Part shown: piece by piece, positions 1-10,014 of the stretch
How positions within the stretch are numbered: the stretch's first letter is position 1
Layout of the letters: each line of letters opens with the position of its first letter
Origin: Hamiltosporidium magnivora
Lineage: Eukaryota > Microsporidia > Dubosqiidae
Assembly: GCA_004325065.1 (NCBI GenBank)
Contig: PITI01000338.1
Location: forward strand, 1 to 14,156
Length of the DNA: 14,156 nt
Reading direction: 5' to 3'
The notes under the pieces: model-generated
What the model was told of the DNA's origin: nothing
The model's database searches: none
The model's input: the letters and a program-made list of their open reading frames with translations, nothing else
Program-made: the position numbers and the translations under genes

Positions 1-797
1 AGTAGTAGACAAGTATTAAACATCTGCATATTCATTGGTTTATTTTTATATTACGTCAAGTTTCTTTGTTTTTACAAGTTATTTAAGTGCTTATGTGCTC
101 TATTTACTTTGAAAGTTCTATTTTTCAATATTTCATTGATTTTTGTCGATTCCATTTCTATGAGTTAGATAAAAAGTGATATAAGTCAAGAAACGTTTAC
201 CACTTAGAAAGTAAAGGATTCCAAGTCACTTTTTATGTCTTTTTTACCATTTTGGCTTTCATATCTTAACTGCTATGCTTCACAATATATCAAAAATTGA
301 AAAATTACCATATCTTTCATAATTTTACCTAGAAGGTCATTCAGTTTATATTCTTTCTATTTTGAAACTTCTATTTTGCAAAAAGCTAGTCAGAACTTAT
401 CTTATACATTCCCTATTCTTAATCGGTAAATTACACCGGCTATTGTTTATTTTCTATAATAGCTAATATTTTGATAAAAAAAAATTCATTTTTAATAATT
501 TCATAAATTGAATATTTTATTGACCTCAAGCATAAAAACAGCCTTTGTAGCAATAAAAGATAAGTTATTTTCCCTTTTTAGATCAAGTGTAAAGGATTTT
601 TATATAAACAAATTGAGAATAAAACAATCTAGGATTTCACAATTCTCTCGAACTTAATTGTTAAAATAAATTAAAAAATGATAGAATAAAAATTTAATTT
701 GTTAAATTTACTTAAATACTCTGATCAATACTAGATGTTCGAATTTAGTTATATTTTACTTTTAAAGAACCAACCTACGCATATTGGATTGTTCAAC
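1..797. other. AT-rich intergenic sequence, no supported gene
   Basis: No open frame here exceeds chance length on either strand. An 11-base inverted repeat (ATAAAAAGTGA at 169-179, its complement at 226-236) is present, but its 46-base loop makes a functional hairpin doubtful. The segment lies downstream of the minus-strand gene that stops at 798, so its right part should hold that gene's short 3' untranslated region. No clear AATAAA was seen just past the stop. One copy of the recurring decamer TTTTTAGATC is at 575-584. Confidence 0.6.
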
Positions 798-2102
798 CTA
801 GAACTCGAACATGTTTTTTAGATCTATATCCTCGTTTAGTTCTTTTATATTTTTATTGTAAAACAGACCAATACGTGAATGAAAATCAAGCACATTTAGA
901 ACTCTAAAATAATTCTTGTCTATACATCTCTTCATTTCAACTATCTCTAGATTCCTGTCTCCTTCTATTTTTAAATAAACGTATATGGTGGTAGCTGGAG
1001 TATAATTTTTGATTAGTTCACAAGCAGCGAACCAATTAAAATTAAATTCAAATGTAATGTCGGAATCCGTAAAGCGAATCAAAAATTGATAATTGTCATG
1101 ATTGACACTATATTTTGTATGAAAATACTCGAATTTTATACATTGAAGTGATGATTCGTAATAATATGTTCTTTCAACAGGAAACGTGACTTTTTTGTAA
1201 TGATCCAAAGGCATTGGATCTAAAAAATCGATTCTGTATAAACTAATCGTTGTTTTCTTTGAAATTTTCGAAATATTTGAGCCCTCATAGGATTCTGAAA
1301 TGTCTCTATCAATAATATATAAATTATAGTACCCATAGAAGAAATATGAAAATTTTCCAAATTTTATTTCAAACGATTCAATCATTTTGGCTCTTTCGAA
1401 ATCCAAATCGACAGTTTCTATTTCTGATTCAATCTTAACAGATGATGCATTACACAGATATGGAAACAAATACGAATCTGTCTTTTGAAATTTTCTAGGT
1501 ATTTTTTTAGAAGTGTTGTTTGTAATATCTTCTATCGAAACATATGAATTTTCATTTGTATCATAAAATTTAGAGATTTTTCGAATGCATTTGTACATTT
1601 TAAAGAAGTTTATCAAAAATGCTTTAAAAATCTTTTCGTTAATTATCTTAAAATTACGTCCTAATCGATTATTTACATCTGCACAAGCGGTTGGTTTTAT
1701 ACTATTTATACACCAGATTTTATCATTTATTCGAACAACTTCAAATCCTCTAATCTTGATTGGTTCATATCTAAAAATTGTTTTTAGATCCGGTCTATAG
1801 ATATCAAAGTTGTATTTTTTTGAATTTTTTGAATAAAAAAATGTCGATAATGAATCAACAGCAAATCTAAGATGATCATCATAAAACATACAATCAATTA
1901 ATTCTATCAACTTTGGGATGTTTTTGAACTGTTTGCTTTCTTTCTCATATAAATTGAGAGATTTTTTAATAAAAAAATCTCTATATTCATCTATATTAAA
2001 TTCTTTATTTATATCATGTGTGAACACTAAAAATGTTGCAAACATACATACAAGCAATAAATTTGCGCGAAAGAAATTGACCCCCATGTGCATGTAGAGC
2101 AT
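798..2102 (-). CDS. predicted secreted protein of unknown function, 434 aa, probable member of a local gene family
   Basis: This is a single intronless frame. It is far longer than the chance frames around it, so it is very likely a real gene. I do not recognise the family. Residues 1-28 look like a signal peptide: a short N-region with Arg12, then a hydrophobic core at 15-27 (LLLVCMFATFLVF) and a polar stretch from Thr28-His29-Asp30. No second membrane span follows, so secretion or delivery to the spore surface or host is inferred. The predicted mature chain is rich in Lys, Asn, Ile, Phe and Tyr and has eight cysteines (71, 131, 140, 172, 217, 321, 361, 393), which could form four disulfides. 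Met4 and Met6 are alternative starts and would still leave the hydrophobic core intact. The ATG at 2102 was taken as the longest frame; Met6 is followed by a GGG codon. The 3' end shares a 20-base block with 2432-2451, and minus-strand relics at 5.2-6.1 kb and 12.0-13.2 kb may be relatives. Confidence 0.85.
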   Translation of the reverse strand: MLYMHMGVNFFRANLLLVCMFATFLVFTHDINKEFNIDEYRDFFIKKSLNLYEKESKQFKNIPKLIELIDCMFYDDHLRFAVDSLSTFFYSKNSKKYNFDIYRPDLKTIFRYEPIKIRGFEVVRINDKIWCINSIKPTACADVNNRLGRNFKIINEKIFKAFLINFFKMYKCIRKISKFYDTNENSYVSIEDITNNTSKKIPRKFQKTDSYLFPYLCNASSVKIESEIETVDLDFERAKMIESFEIKFGKFSYFFYGYYNLYIIDRDISESYEGSNISKISKKTTISLYRIDFLDPMPLDHYKKVTFPVERTYYYESSLQCIKFEYFHTKYSVNHDNYQFLIRFTDSDITFEFNFNWFAACELIKNYTPATTIYVYLKIEGDRNLEIVEMKRCIDKNYFRVLNVLDFHSRIGLFYNKNIKELNEDIDLKNMFEF

Positions 2103-2356
2103 TCAATTTGTTTTATTATAAATCTTATTCCAGAATTTTTTTTGATGATTCTTATTTTATCATAGATTAAATACTTTGGTAAATATTCTTCAGATGTTTA
2201 AAAGTTTTTTTGATTATTTGCCTTCTATGACACAAAAAATATTCTTTTAGAAATGTCAAACTCTTTCTAAGATTATTGTTTGTTCTTAGACCATAAAAGT
2301 ATTTCATGTTCAAGTTTATAAATTCTAATGTATGATTTTTGAACGTTTTTGATTTC
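2103..2356. other. upstream region of the secreted-protein gene
   Basis: Read on the minus strand, the bases just before the ATG are A+T only except for isolated G and C, with a TATA-like TTATAATAAA about 10-20 bases upstream of the start. No CCC motif sits directly at this start, unlike the gene at 10015. No gene was found. Confidence 0.3.
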
Positions 2357-2451
2357 TCATACTTTATCTAAATAGGCCAGCGTATTGACCCTCTTCAGTT
2401 TCTTATCATGTCTCCTTTTTCTCAAACTTTTAAAATCAAGCACATTTAGAA
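2357..2451 (-). pseudogene. 3'-end fragment related to the secreted-protein gene
   Basis: Bases 2432-2451 match 882-901 exactly over 20 bases. In the intact gene this block encodes the LNVLDF motif near the C-terminus (residues 402-407). Read in the same frame on the same strand, the fragment gives LNVLDF, then a short basic stretch of about 24 residues, and then TGA at 2357-2359. The sequence diverges completely after the motif. I estimate fewer than 0.01 chance 20-base matches in a window of this composition, so a shared origin is likely. No 5' part is readable upstream, so this is a remnant. Confidence 0.5.
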
Positions 2452-3916
2452 TGAAAAAAAAATTTAGTAAAAAACAAGATACTAATACATTTTTTGACTA
2501 ACACGGTCAAAAAAATATTTCTTTAATAAAGAAAAAGTTCGGCATATTTTAAATTTTTGGCTTTTATTCTACATAGTGAGAATATTTTATTAAAATAATT
2601 ATAACCATAAATTTTCCATACAATTTTTGGCTCATATGAAGGTTTCTGCTAAAGCCTTCATCTATACTTCTTAGAACCTTGTAGCTTAGTAAGCTTTAAT
2701 AGAACCCAAAAAAATTATCCTTTATGTTCTTTATATTACGTAAAATTCATCTTGGGTTTCATAAAGCCATCGAACCTGAATGTTAATATAAAAGGTTTGG
2801 TTCTTGTTTTTATAAAGCGAGCTAGATACTTTTTGCATTTATGCTAACAGGTTGTCATTTCTCTTTATTATACAATTGAATTATGATCCGAAGACTAGGA
2901 CACATATCGAAATATTCAATTGGTTTTAAAGACCCAAAACTTAATTTATAGTGTTTCTTTACGAATAAAAATTTTCTTAATTTGTGTGAAATTCTTATAC
3001 AACTAATGGTATATGAAGGAGTCGAACAAGAAACATATCCGAATATATATTGTTTTAATTAAAAGTATCAAGGAATATTGTTAACAGATTCTTTTAGGTT
3101 GTAGTATTTTAATACTAGCATTTCTATATATTCTATATTTTAAATTATTTTTTTATCAAATTCAATTTTCTCGCTCGATACAGATTTTCTTTCAAAGCTC
3201 ATTCATTTACTGATGCCAAAAAAGTTAAGTAGAATTTATGTTTTAAAGCATTAACACCTAGCAAATATGTTTATATTTCAAAAAATGATTCATCTGTACA
3301 ATATTTGTTAGAATAATTTATGGAGTGACTATACCTGTGTGAATTTATATATTCGTCAATGAATAGCTAGTAAATTATATAAATCATTGAATACACTAAT
3401 ACATTAAGCCGCTGAAAAAACCAATTTTTATCGGATAAAAAACCCGTAACAAGAAAAAATACTTACTTAAATTCTTATTTCATTAAGGCGAATTAAAGAC
3501 CTCGGCATCGTTTAAAATCAACTTCCATCTATCAAGACTAAGCGCCTCTCTTTCCATTCGTACATAAAAAAATTACTTTAAACCTTTTTAACTTAATTTA
3601 GCAAACTAGTTTTCGGGTAACCCGGAATCTTCGGCTTTCGAAATTACAACTGAATACATCTTCTATAACTCTAGTCTTTTAAATTTGTTCAAGAGAACCC
3701 AACCATCTGTGTTTGATCATTATACTTCGAGAATAAATATTAAGCAAATAAAAACAAAATAAGTGGGAAAAAGAATACTGATATAACAGAAAATGAAAAA
3801 CCGAAGCCTTAAGTAATTAAAATAATAACTAAAACAGGTGGAAAAATATGCCAGTTTGAAATACTTTAATTATCACAGGAAAATTGCCGAAGGCGACTGA
3901 CTAAAAGCACTGGATT
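2452..3916. other. AT-rich sequence without a supportable gene
   Basis: Short stop-free stretches of about 25-30 codons with protein-like composition occur on the minus strand (for example 3486-3578). They are no longer than chance predicts. They could be the worn continuation of the minus-strand relics that begin at 3917, but I cannot show it. Confidence 0.4.
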
Positions 3917-5047
3917 TTAAATTAGAAAATTGCGAATTAAATACAAGCTGATGATATAGAAGCGTAATTCAAATTCTAAAAAATAAATGCTTGAACAAGA
4001 AATTGATAACTTTTCTATTTATATTTTTTTTTGGAAAAAAAGAATTTCGTTTTCACGAGATTTACAATAGCTTCTACTTTGGAACAGATCATTTACCTGT
4101 AAAGCTAGTTTCTTTTTACTGGAGTTACTTCATTGATTATTATGGATCTTTTCACATTTTCTATCCAGACAATTATGGCTTTGTTTATCATTGCATTACC
4201 ACGGAATATATTCATTTTTTACTATGCCATCTAAATACTATTTTTGTTTCTTAATTAGTCTTTAATTCGGGGTTTCTTGTTGTTAAATGATATCCAAAGT
4301 CAGACCATTTTATCTTTGTTTAATATAACTAGTTATTACGAAAATAAAAATAATTTTTAAATGATCGCGCTCCGTCTTTTGCTTATTGTATTTCGGTTCA
4401 CTTACGGATGGGGTTAAATCTCGGGTTTTGTATGAGAATACCTTTATTATTCATGGATGAATTTATCTCAAGTATTTGTTGTTAATTGGGTAATAGTTCT
4501 GAATTCCTCAGTATGTTTGTCTTCTCGGTACGTTTGTGGGTTTTTTGCAAACGATATGAGGAAAACCGACTCTTAAAATGCGCAATATCTTACTTAAGTA
4601 CCGACTGGAGAATTTATTATCGTTTTGACATTTTAGATTTAAATCTTTTTTTTAGATCCAAACCAAGCATTTTAAGTTAAAACTTAGAATTTTTATTTTT
4701 AAACTTCCAAGTTTTATAATCTTAGGAAGTTTGTGGGGTTTCGAATAACCTTTTATTTATGTTTTCGGATTAAATTCTATGTCTTTCAAAATAATATTTG
4801 CATTTCATTTATATCAGTATAATAAAATATATTTTAACCTAAATATTCACTTGTCTTTCACCAATGCCTCTTGTATCGTGTCAAGCTTTGATTGGATGCT
4901 TATTTCGCTAGGCATAGTTGAATTTATTTTCAAGATCATTTTTTCAGAAAAATTTGCCAGTTTACATAAACATTTCGTATGACTATAGAGGTTTAAATTA
5001 TAATTTCTGCTCTCTTGATTAATTAAAAACTTTCCATGTAAAAATAT
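3917..5047 (-). pseudogene. possible heavily decayed coding sequence, unrecognised
   Basis: One minus-strand frame stays legible across 1.13 kb (377 codons). It has about 15 internal stops where roughly 31 are expected from base composition, and runs of up to 66 and 47 codons are free of stops. The readable pieces have ordinary charged-protein composition, for example MPSEISIQSKLDTIQEALVK ending near 4850, and KTRDLTPSVSEPKYNKQKTE near 4400. Plus-strand open frames at 3991-4254, 4486-4680 and 4779-4982 overlap it. They are rich in Phe, Tyr, Ile and His, the usual signature of the antisense of AT-rich coding DNA. No homology is recognised. The minus-strand direction matches the intact gene at 798-2102. 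The excess of open sequence is moderate, so this is a lead and not a firm call. Confidence 0.35.
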
Positions 5048-5224
5048 TCAACTTCTGATTCTTAAGAGAATATAGGCAAAATGATCGAAAATCTTCAACT
5101 ATATTCTGGCTTGGCTTATGATGAATAAAAGAGAGGAAATGATAATTTTTTAGAAGGAAATTTTTTATTTTCACCCTTTTTTATCAGTTTAATTTTAATC
5201 TAATATAAGCATGTAAAATTATAT

Positions 5225-6125
5225 CTACTTTATGTAATAAAAAGTTCCAATAATTTTTAAAACAGTGTCTTTCAAGTTTACCTCGACGATTCTTCCTAAA
5301 AACATATTCGTAAATGTAATCATCAACTTAAGCTTTTTGTTAAAATTATGCTTGTTTAAAACCTTTTGAATCTCACCATAGGTTTTCAATTGTGATTATA
5401 TGCAATACACGATTTAAAAACAATATTTGTGAAATAGTTCAAACAATCATGAGAAAAATCTTGATTCTCTCGTAATTTTGAAAGGTAATAATGGTGTTGA
5501 TTGGAATATAATGTACTTCCTAAGAGATAATTTTTTTTAGCCCGTCTATTTACCACTGATGGAACACAATCCAAAAATGAAGTAGCTGCGTCAAGATATA
5601 GGCGTTCCTTGAAATTTTCTTTTGACTGGTCGGTTGTCAGCCTAACGCAAACTTTCTTGTATAAAGATAAAAAGTGCAGTAACCGGAAATCAGGCCGGTT
5701 CTTCGCAATTGAATTTCGATATCCTTACCACTAGAAAATTGGCGCATTAAAGAGATAGAATCACCTACGGCTTTTTAAACCGCCTAAAGAGCTCTATTTA
5801 GAACAATTTGAATTTAGAACCTCTTTGTCGTTCTCTAAGTAGTCCGAACACCCAAGGTTGGCTAAAAAGACGACTTTTATCATACTTTTTTTGCTTAAAA
5901 CCAATCTTCCTATTAAAACTATTTTTCTAGATCCACCAATTTTTGTAAAGGAATATAAGTAATCGTTTTGTACTAGCGAAATCAGGTCTTTAATAGATTC
6001 TGCTATAGTGGCATCTGAAAAACATGCATTTTTCTGATAAAATCATATGGCCCTTCAATCGTAAATCTTAAAATGATATAAATTGCACCATAAATTCCAA
6101 TTTTGTTGTTTTCAATTGCATTGAA
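5225..6125 (-). pseudogene. frameshifted relic, possibly of the secreted-protein family
   Basis: The minus strand is covered by consecutive stop-free runs in changing frames. About 38 codons begin near 6122. A run of about 80 codons ends at a TAG at 5794-5796. A run of 112 codons spans 5386-5724. A last run of about 55 codons ends with TAG at 5225-5227. At least three frameshifts are needed to link them. Composition is protein-like throughout, with pieces such as SRKIVLIGRLVLSKKSMIKV (about 5.9 kb) and GEIQKVLNKHNFNKKLKLM (about 5.3 kb). By eye, GLISGYCTFYLYTRKF resembles residues 249-266 of the intact secreted protein (GKFSYFFYGYYNLYIIDR), and a later Phe-Leu-Asp...Pro...Lys-Lys pattern recurs in the same order. 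That resemblance is weak. No domain is recognised. Confidence 0.5.
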
Positions 6126-6458
6126 GATGAAGATCTATTCTGTACGTTTCTTATCACATAACTTACGGCGGAAACGAATCGTTACCAATTAAAGAATTTA
6201 GTCGTTCAGAGTTATATTATGAACAAAATATGGTTTAACCAAATTGTGTTGTTCTAAAAAGAATGCTCCTCTAAGTCAGAGTCGCTTTATATTTGCATTT
6301 TGGTGATTTTGATAAATCGCACTTCGCCGTTGACAAGTAAAATATGAATAGAAAAATCAATTACTTGCAAAACAAAATTTTAATGCGAAATTTAAATTTC
6401 TATAAAAAAGTTATACATTTTTTAATATTTTAATTTCTTTGTTTTGAAATGATAAAGA
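6126..6458. other. AT-rich spacer with no identified content
   Basis: This stretch lies between the minus-strand relic and repeat copy A. The minus strand near 6130-6240 may hold the worn 5' end of the relic, but stops occur in every frame. Confidence 0.4.
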
Positions 6459-7107
6459 GGGAAGAGAGGATACCCACATAAAAAACTTTCTGCTTGGCAA
6501 TTAGTGTGTGAAACCGGTGTGAGATCATTTTTTGGATTTTTGGTGGGAATAAAACCACACTACATCTTTGGTTGTTCCATGGGAGTTGTTATGTGGAGGA
6601 GAAGTCTAAGAAATGGCAAAACTGTTTGTTCAGATTTATTTGTAGTTTTTTATGCAACCAGATTGCAGACTGCAGCTGAACTCTTAGGTAATTGCCATGT
6701 AAAAGCATGGAAACCTAGCCTTGCTCACTCGGTTAGAAGACTTGGCGCCTGGGTGATATAAAAATAAAACACCTTTAAAGCCGGGAGAGCTAAGTAGCAG
6801 GTTATACCTTTTGATATGACATTGCACTGTCTGGTAGGCCCCATGTAAATCTCTGAAAAATATCTTAGCTAAAATTTTATTAGGTTCAGGATGTGTAGAG
6901 TAATTGTGAATGCTGCATAGCCTGGGGGGGTTCAGGTGGAGGCTTCGGCCTTCGATCACACTCCATGCAACGGACATTAACGAACTCCGGGCAACTGCCT
7001 CGCCTAGTAATTAGGTTCTACACACCTGGTAAATAAAAGGCTTTGGGACGTAGGTATCGCAGGGGTTACTGATTGAGTGTTGGGGTAGCAGTCATTTATG
7101 TTAAACC
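6459..7107 (+). repeat. diverged dispersed repeat, copy A, probable transposon remnant
   Basis: Copy A matches the reverse complement of 7443-8066 in order along its length. Blocks include 6561-6580 with 7946-7965 (19 of 20 identical), 6687-6716 with 7819-7848 (28 of 30), 6867-6887 with 7658-7677, 6955-6971 with 7575-7591 (15 of 17) and 7095-7107 with 7443-7455 (13 of 13). Spacing between blocks is kept to within about 10 bases. Copy A is visibly more GC-rich than its surroundings, especially 6890-7080. It contains a seven-G run at 6924-6930 and a small AGGC-TTCG-GCCT hairpin at 6940-6951. Open frames of 85 and 97 codons cross it on opposite strands. Around the first block both copies read as LV-x-x-K-x-x-YIFGCS, so the ancestor may have been coding. 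I cannot name the element family. Confidence 0.85.
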
Positions 7108-7442
7108 TAAAACCGGGTCAATGTCATGAAAAAAAATATAAAACTTGAGACGTTTTTTTTTTGAAAAATATGTTATACTTTAAATAAGTAATATTAAAAT
7201 TGAAATGATAAAAAAAAGGAGTAAAATTAATAAAAAATTTTTCTCTGAACTTTTTTTACTGGTCTTCATCAAAAGTCTAAACCTATTCTGCAAAGGCTTT
7301 TAAGAATAAGCTATATTAAATTGTTATTTTGCTTCAAGCTTACACATCCACAAAAAGATTTGAAATAAGTAAATATATTCGCATATACTGTCCTTTAAAA
7401 ACAATGTCACGTCTTATATATTAAAAGAAATTAATGCTTTCG
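7108..7442. other. spacer between the two inverted repeat copies
   Basis: About 335 bases of AT-rich DNA with homopolymer runs such as T10 near 7155. Faint similarity between the two sides may extend the repeats a further 40-50 bases inward. No gene was seen. Confidence 0.6.
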
Positions 7443-8066
7443 GGTTTAACATAAAAACTCTACCCTAGCACGCTATCGGAATCTACTTTGATACCTATGT
7501 TCGAAAGCTTTTTATTGTACAGACGTCCAGAATGCAATTTATAGCTTTGATTTGCCCTGACTCTGTTGATTTCGGTTGCATAAAGTGTGATTATAGTTTG
7601 AATCTTTTCTCTGGCTCCTTCGAACCTATGTAGACTCCTCGTTTCTTTAGAATTTTGGAACCTAATAGACTTTAGCTAGAATATATCTCGGCTTGTTATA
7701 TGGGATCCGTTCAGAGGCGCCATGATTTACCAACAAATATACCCTGCATCTTAGCTCTCATGGTGTTAAAAGGTGTTATTACAGTATCTACGCTGTATTC
7801 TAACATGTCTTCAAGACCAGGTTTCTATGCTTCTACATGGCAATTACCAGCAGGTTAAATACTTTCCACGATCTACTTTCATAAAAAAATAAAATTTATT
7901 CGTAGAAATAGACACCTGTTTTGAAGATCTTCTCATAAAGCACAGATGGAACAACCGAAGATGTAAAGCAGTTTTTTTCTCACCAAACATCAAACAGTGA
8001 ATTTGTCATCAGTTTTTCATACCCATTGCAATCAAATGGTCCTGTCGTAAATCTCTTCCTTCCACC
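7443..8066 (-). repeat. diverged dispersed repeat, copy B, inverted relative to copy A
   Basis: This is the reverse-oriented partner of 6459-7107; the matching blocks are listed under copy A. It is more AT-rich than copy A, as if it had decayed longer toward the base composition of the surroundings, and it lacks copy A's G-rich segment. In the frame that reads YIFGCS and then NCHVEA, copy B continues for about 40 codons with protein-like composition (including EDMLEYSVDTVITPFNTMR) before a stop. Copy A is interrupted in that frame. No known transposase or reverse-transcriptase motif was recognised in either copy. Confidence 0.85.
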
Positions 8067-9937
8067 TAATAGATCTAAAAACCATTTTAATTAAATCGTT
8101 TTATAAAAATAAAAGTATATAAAGTACTCAATAATGTTAGAAATATTGGGGTAGAAATCTTGTAAATGACTTAAATATTTTTATATGTCTTTCTAAATAT
8201 TTTAATTTTTATTTCTGACTGTATGAGACACTGTATTTGTGATTATAAGTTTTCTGACTTTATGGATAATTTTGAGCTTATTTAATAGTTTTTAGATTCT
8301 AAATTGGATAAAAGACAAAGTATAGTATATTTGAAACATTGATATTTATCACTTGTCTAAATTTTAGATTTCCATCGGTTATATTACCTCATCATGACCT
8401 ATTTAATCCAAACTCAGATCTTTCGGTTTTTTATCTTATGAATTACTAACTATCACTTGTATTATTGTGAATTCTCTATAATTTGATTCCTTATAAAATC
8501 ATTTAAAGCACATATTATTTCTTAGACTGTTTTTGCAATTTTTCTAGATTTTAAATTATTGAATTTTTATAAGATTTTCATCGAATCGGCAAACATAAAT
8601 TTGGAATTCAGAATAAACAAAAAAAATTCTACAGATTTACTGCATTAAAAATTGCTTATAAGTGAATTAATGTATCACATGAACACAAAGTATTCTTATA
8701 CTCCCTAAATATGTAAATCGATGGTTTTTATTTCAGTTATGAAAAATAAGTGTTTGTTTGACTGATAGTTATATTTGTAAAGATGATCTTTTGATTAGCT
8801 AAATATATGAGTCAAGGACCATGTGTTTACTTTTTGGTATGTATTCCTGGTTTTATAATGACTGCATTTTATACAAACCCTAGATGTACTAGTAGAATAT
8901 TTAAAAATATTGAAATTCGAACTAACAACTTAAATATTAAGCTTAATATCAGCCATGAAAATCTTTTTTGAATTTTTTTTTGCAATAAAATATTTGATTT
9001 CTAAAATTTCAGTTTGATTTTTGCAAAATGCATTTTTTTAAAAATCAGAAGTTTATGCTCCAAAATTCTTCACTCTTAGATCTAAGCTCACAATTTTCAA
9101 AGATTCGTTCAACTAATATACTCGGTAATACTTTCGAAATTAATTTGCAAATATAAATTAATATATGACTTGATAATAATTTGTAATTCGATATAGACTT
9201 TTCTATTGACAACTTTACTTTGATAAAAGGTTAAATTAACTTAGCATGTTGTATCATATGGTGTTGTTGGAAAAAAAGAGTTGCTGCGTTCTTTTTAGGC
9301 AAAATATTCAAAATAGAAACATAATAGCTTGGTAAATTAAAATCTACTACATAATAGCAATATTAGGAACTTAGAAATTGAAAAAAAACCAAAATAAGAT
9401 AAATTTTGATTTTTTTTTCTGTATTTCCTTACCTTAAATTACTTATTTTATTCGACTGTTTTCTGATATTTTTTTCTTTTTTTTCTTTTTTTTCTATTTT
9501 TGCAAAGCAAATAAAACTTAAATTCTAAAAGACTTTCGAGAAATAAAAAGAATTTAACTAAATTTAAGTTTTACCCTTTAAGGCAGTACAATTTCTACTC
9601 CGCTTTATGTACATCCTACCAAGAGAACATTTTAAAGAAAAATGGGGAACAAAATAAAAAAAGGGCTTAAAAAAATTTTATAAAAAAATTGCATAATTTT
9701 TTTAATAAGAAGTGTGTATGCCAAATACAAGAATAGAGAATATGAAACCTTAAAGAAAAACTTTTTATCTAAATAATTTGAAATTTTAACTATAAGCAAT
9801 TTGAGTCTTGCATTTTTAAATAGCTTTTGACACGGTAGACAAAATAAAGTACGAAATTTCTTATAAATAATATTTCAAGAGGAATAAAATAATTTTTTTT
9901 ATTTCCAAAATTCTTGAAATAAACTAACAATTTACCA
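8067..9937. other. long AT-rich intergenic region, no gene found
   Basis: No stop-free run beyond chance length was noticed on either strand over nearly 1.9 kb. It holds many A and T homopolymers and one reverse copy of the TTTTTAGATC decamer at 8072-8081. The distal part leads into the promoter region of the GID9-like gene. Confidence 0.5.
9467..9501. repeat. T-rich, C-interrupted homopolymer tract
   Basis: Runs of six to nine T separated by single C bases, with one A near the right end, sit about 515 bases upstream of the GID9-like start. It is probably slippage-generated low-complexity DNA. A nucleosome-excluding role is possible but not shown. Confidence 0.7.
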
Positions 9938-9985
9938 TTTAAAATTTAAAATTTAAAATTTAAAATTTAAAATTTAAAATTTAAA
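9938..9985. repeat. TTTAAAA tandem heptamer, about 6.9 units
   Basis: Six perfect TTTAAAA units followed by TTTAAA, ending 29 bases before the ATG at 10015. Each unit contains AAATTT across its junctions. AAATTT-like elements have been described upstream of microsporidian start codons, so the array may supply several overlapping copies of such a signal, or may simply be a microsatellite in the promoter. Confidence 0.9.
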
Positions 9986-10011
9986 TCGATAAATAACAAA
10001 AAAAATATTAT

Positions 10012-10014
10012 CCC
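10012..10014 (+). promoter_or_regulatory. CCC start-proximal signal of the GID9-like gene
   Basis: CCC stands directly before the ATG in a stretch of otherwise A, T and single C bases. CCC or GGG motifs just upstream of start codons have been described in Microsporidia as transcription signals, which would mean a very short leader. Direct contact with the ATG is unusually close. An in-frame TAA at 9994-9996 confirms that no longer N-terminus is possible without an intron. Confidence 0.4.

Noticed and set aside
169..236. 11-base inverted repeat ATAAAAAGTGA
   Set aside because: Long 46-base loop, AT-rich stem and no gene context, so no function can be supported.
1585..1800. 71-codon plus-strand open frame
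   Set aside because: Lies wholly inside the intact minus-strand gene at 798-2102 and is its antisense shadow.
3486..3578. Protein-like minus-strand stretch of about 31 codons
   Set aside because: The composition is suggestive but the length is well within chance, and no similarity to the intact gene was seen.
3991..4982. Three plus-strand open frames (3991-4254, 4486-4680, 4779-4982)
   Set aside because: Rich in Phe, Tyr, Ile and His with no motif, at least one without an ATG start, and of lengths expected by chance. They overlap a minus-strand frame with more protein-like composition.
6504..6977. Overlapping 85-codon (plus) and 97-codon (minus) open frames
   Set aside because: Both lie inside repeat copy A on opposite strands, neither is intact in copy B, and neither shows a recognised domain.
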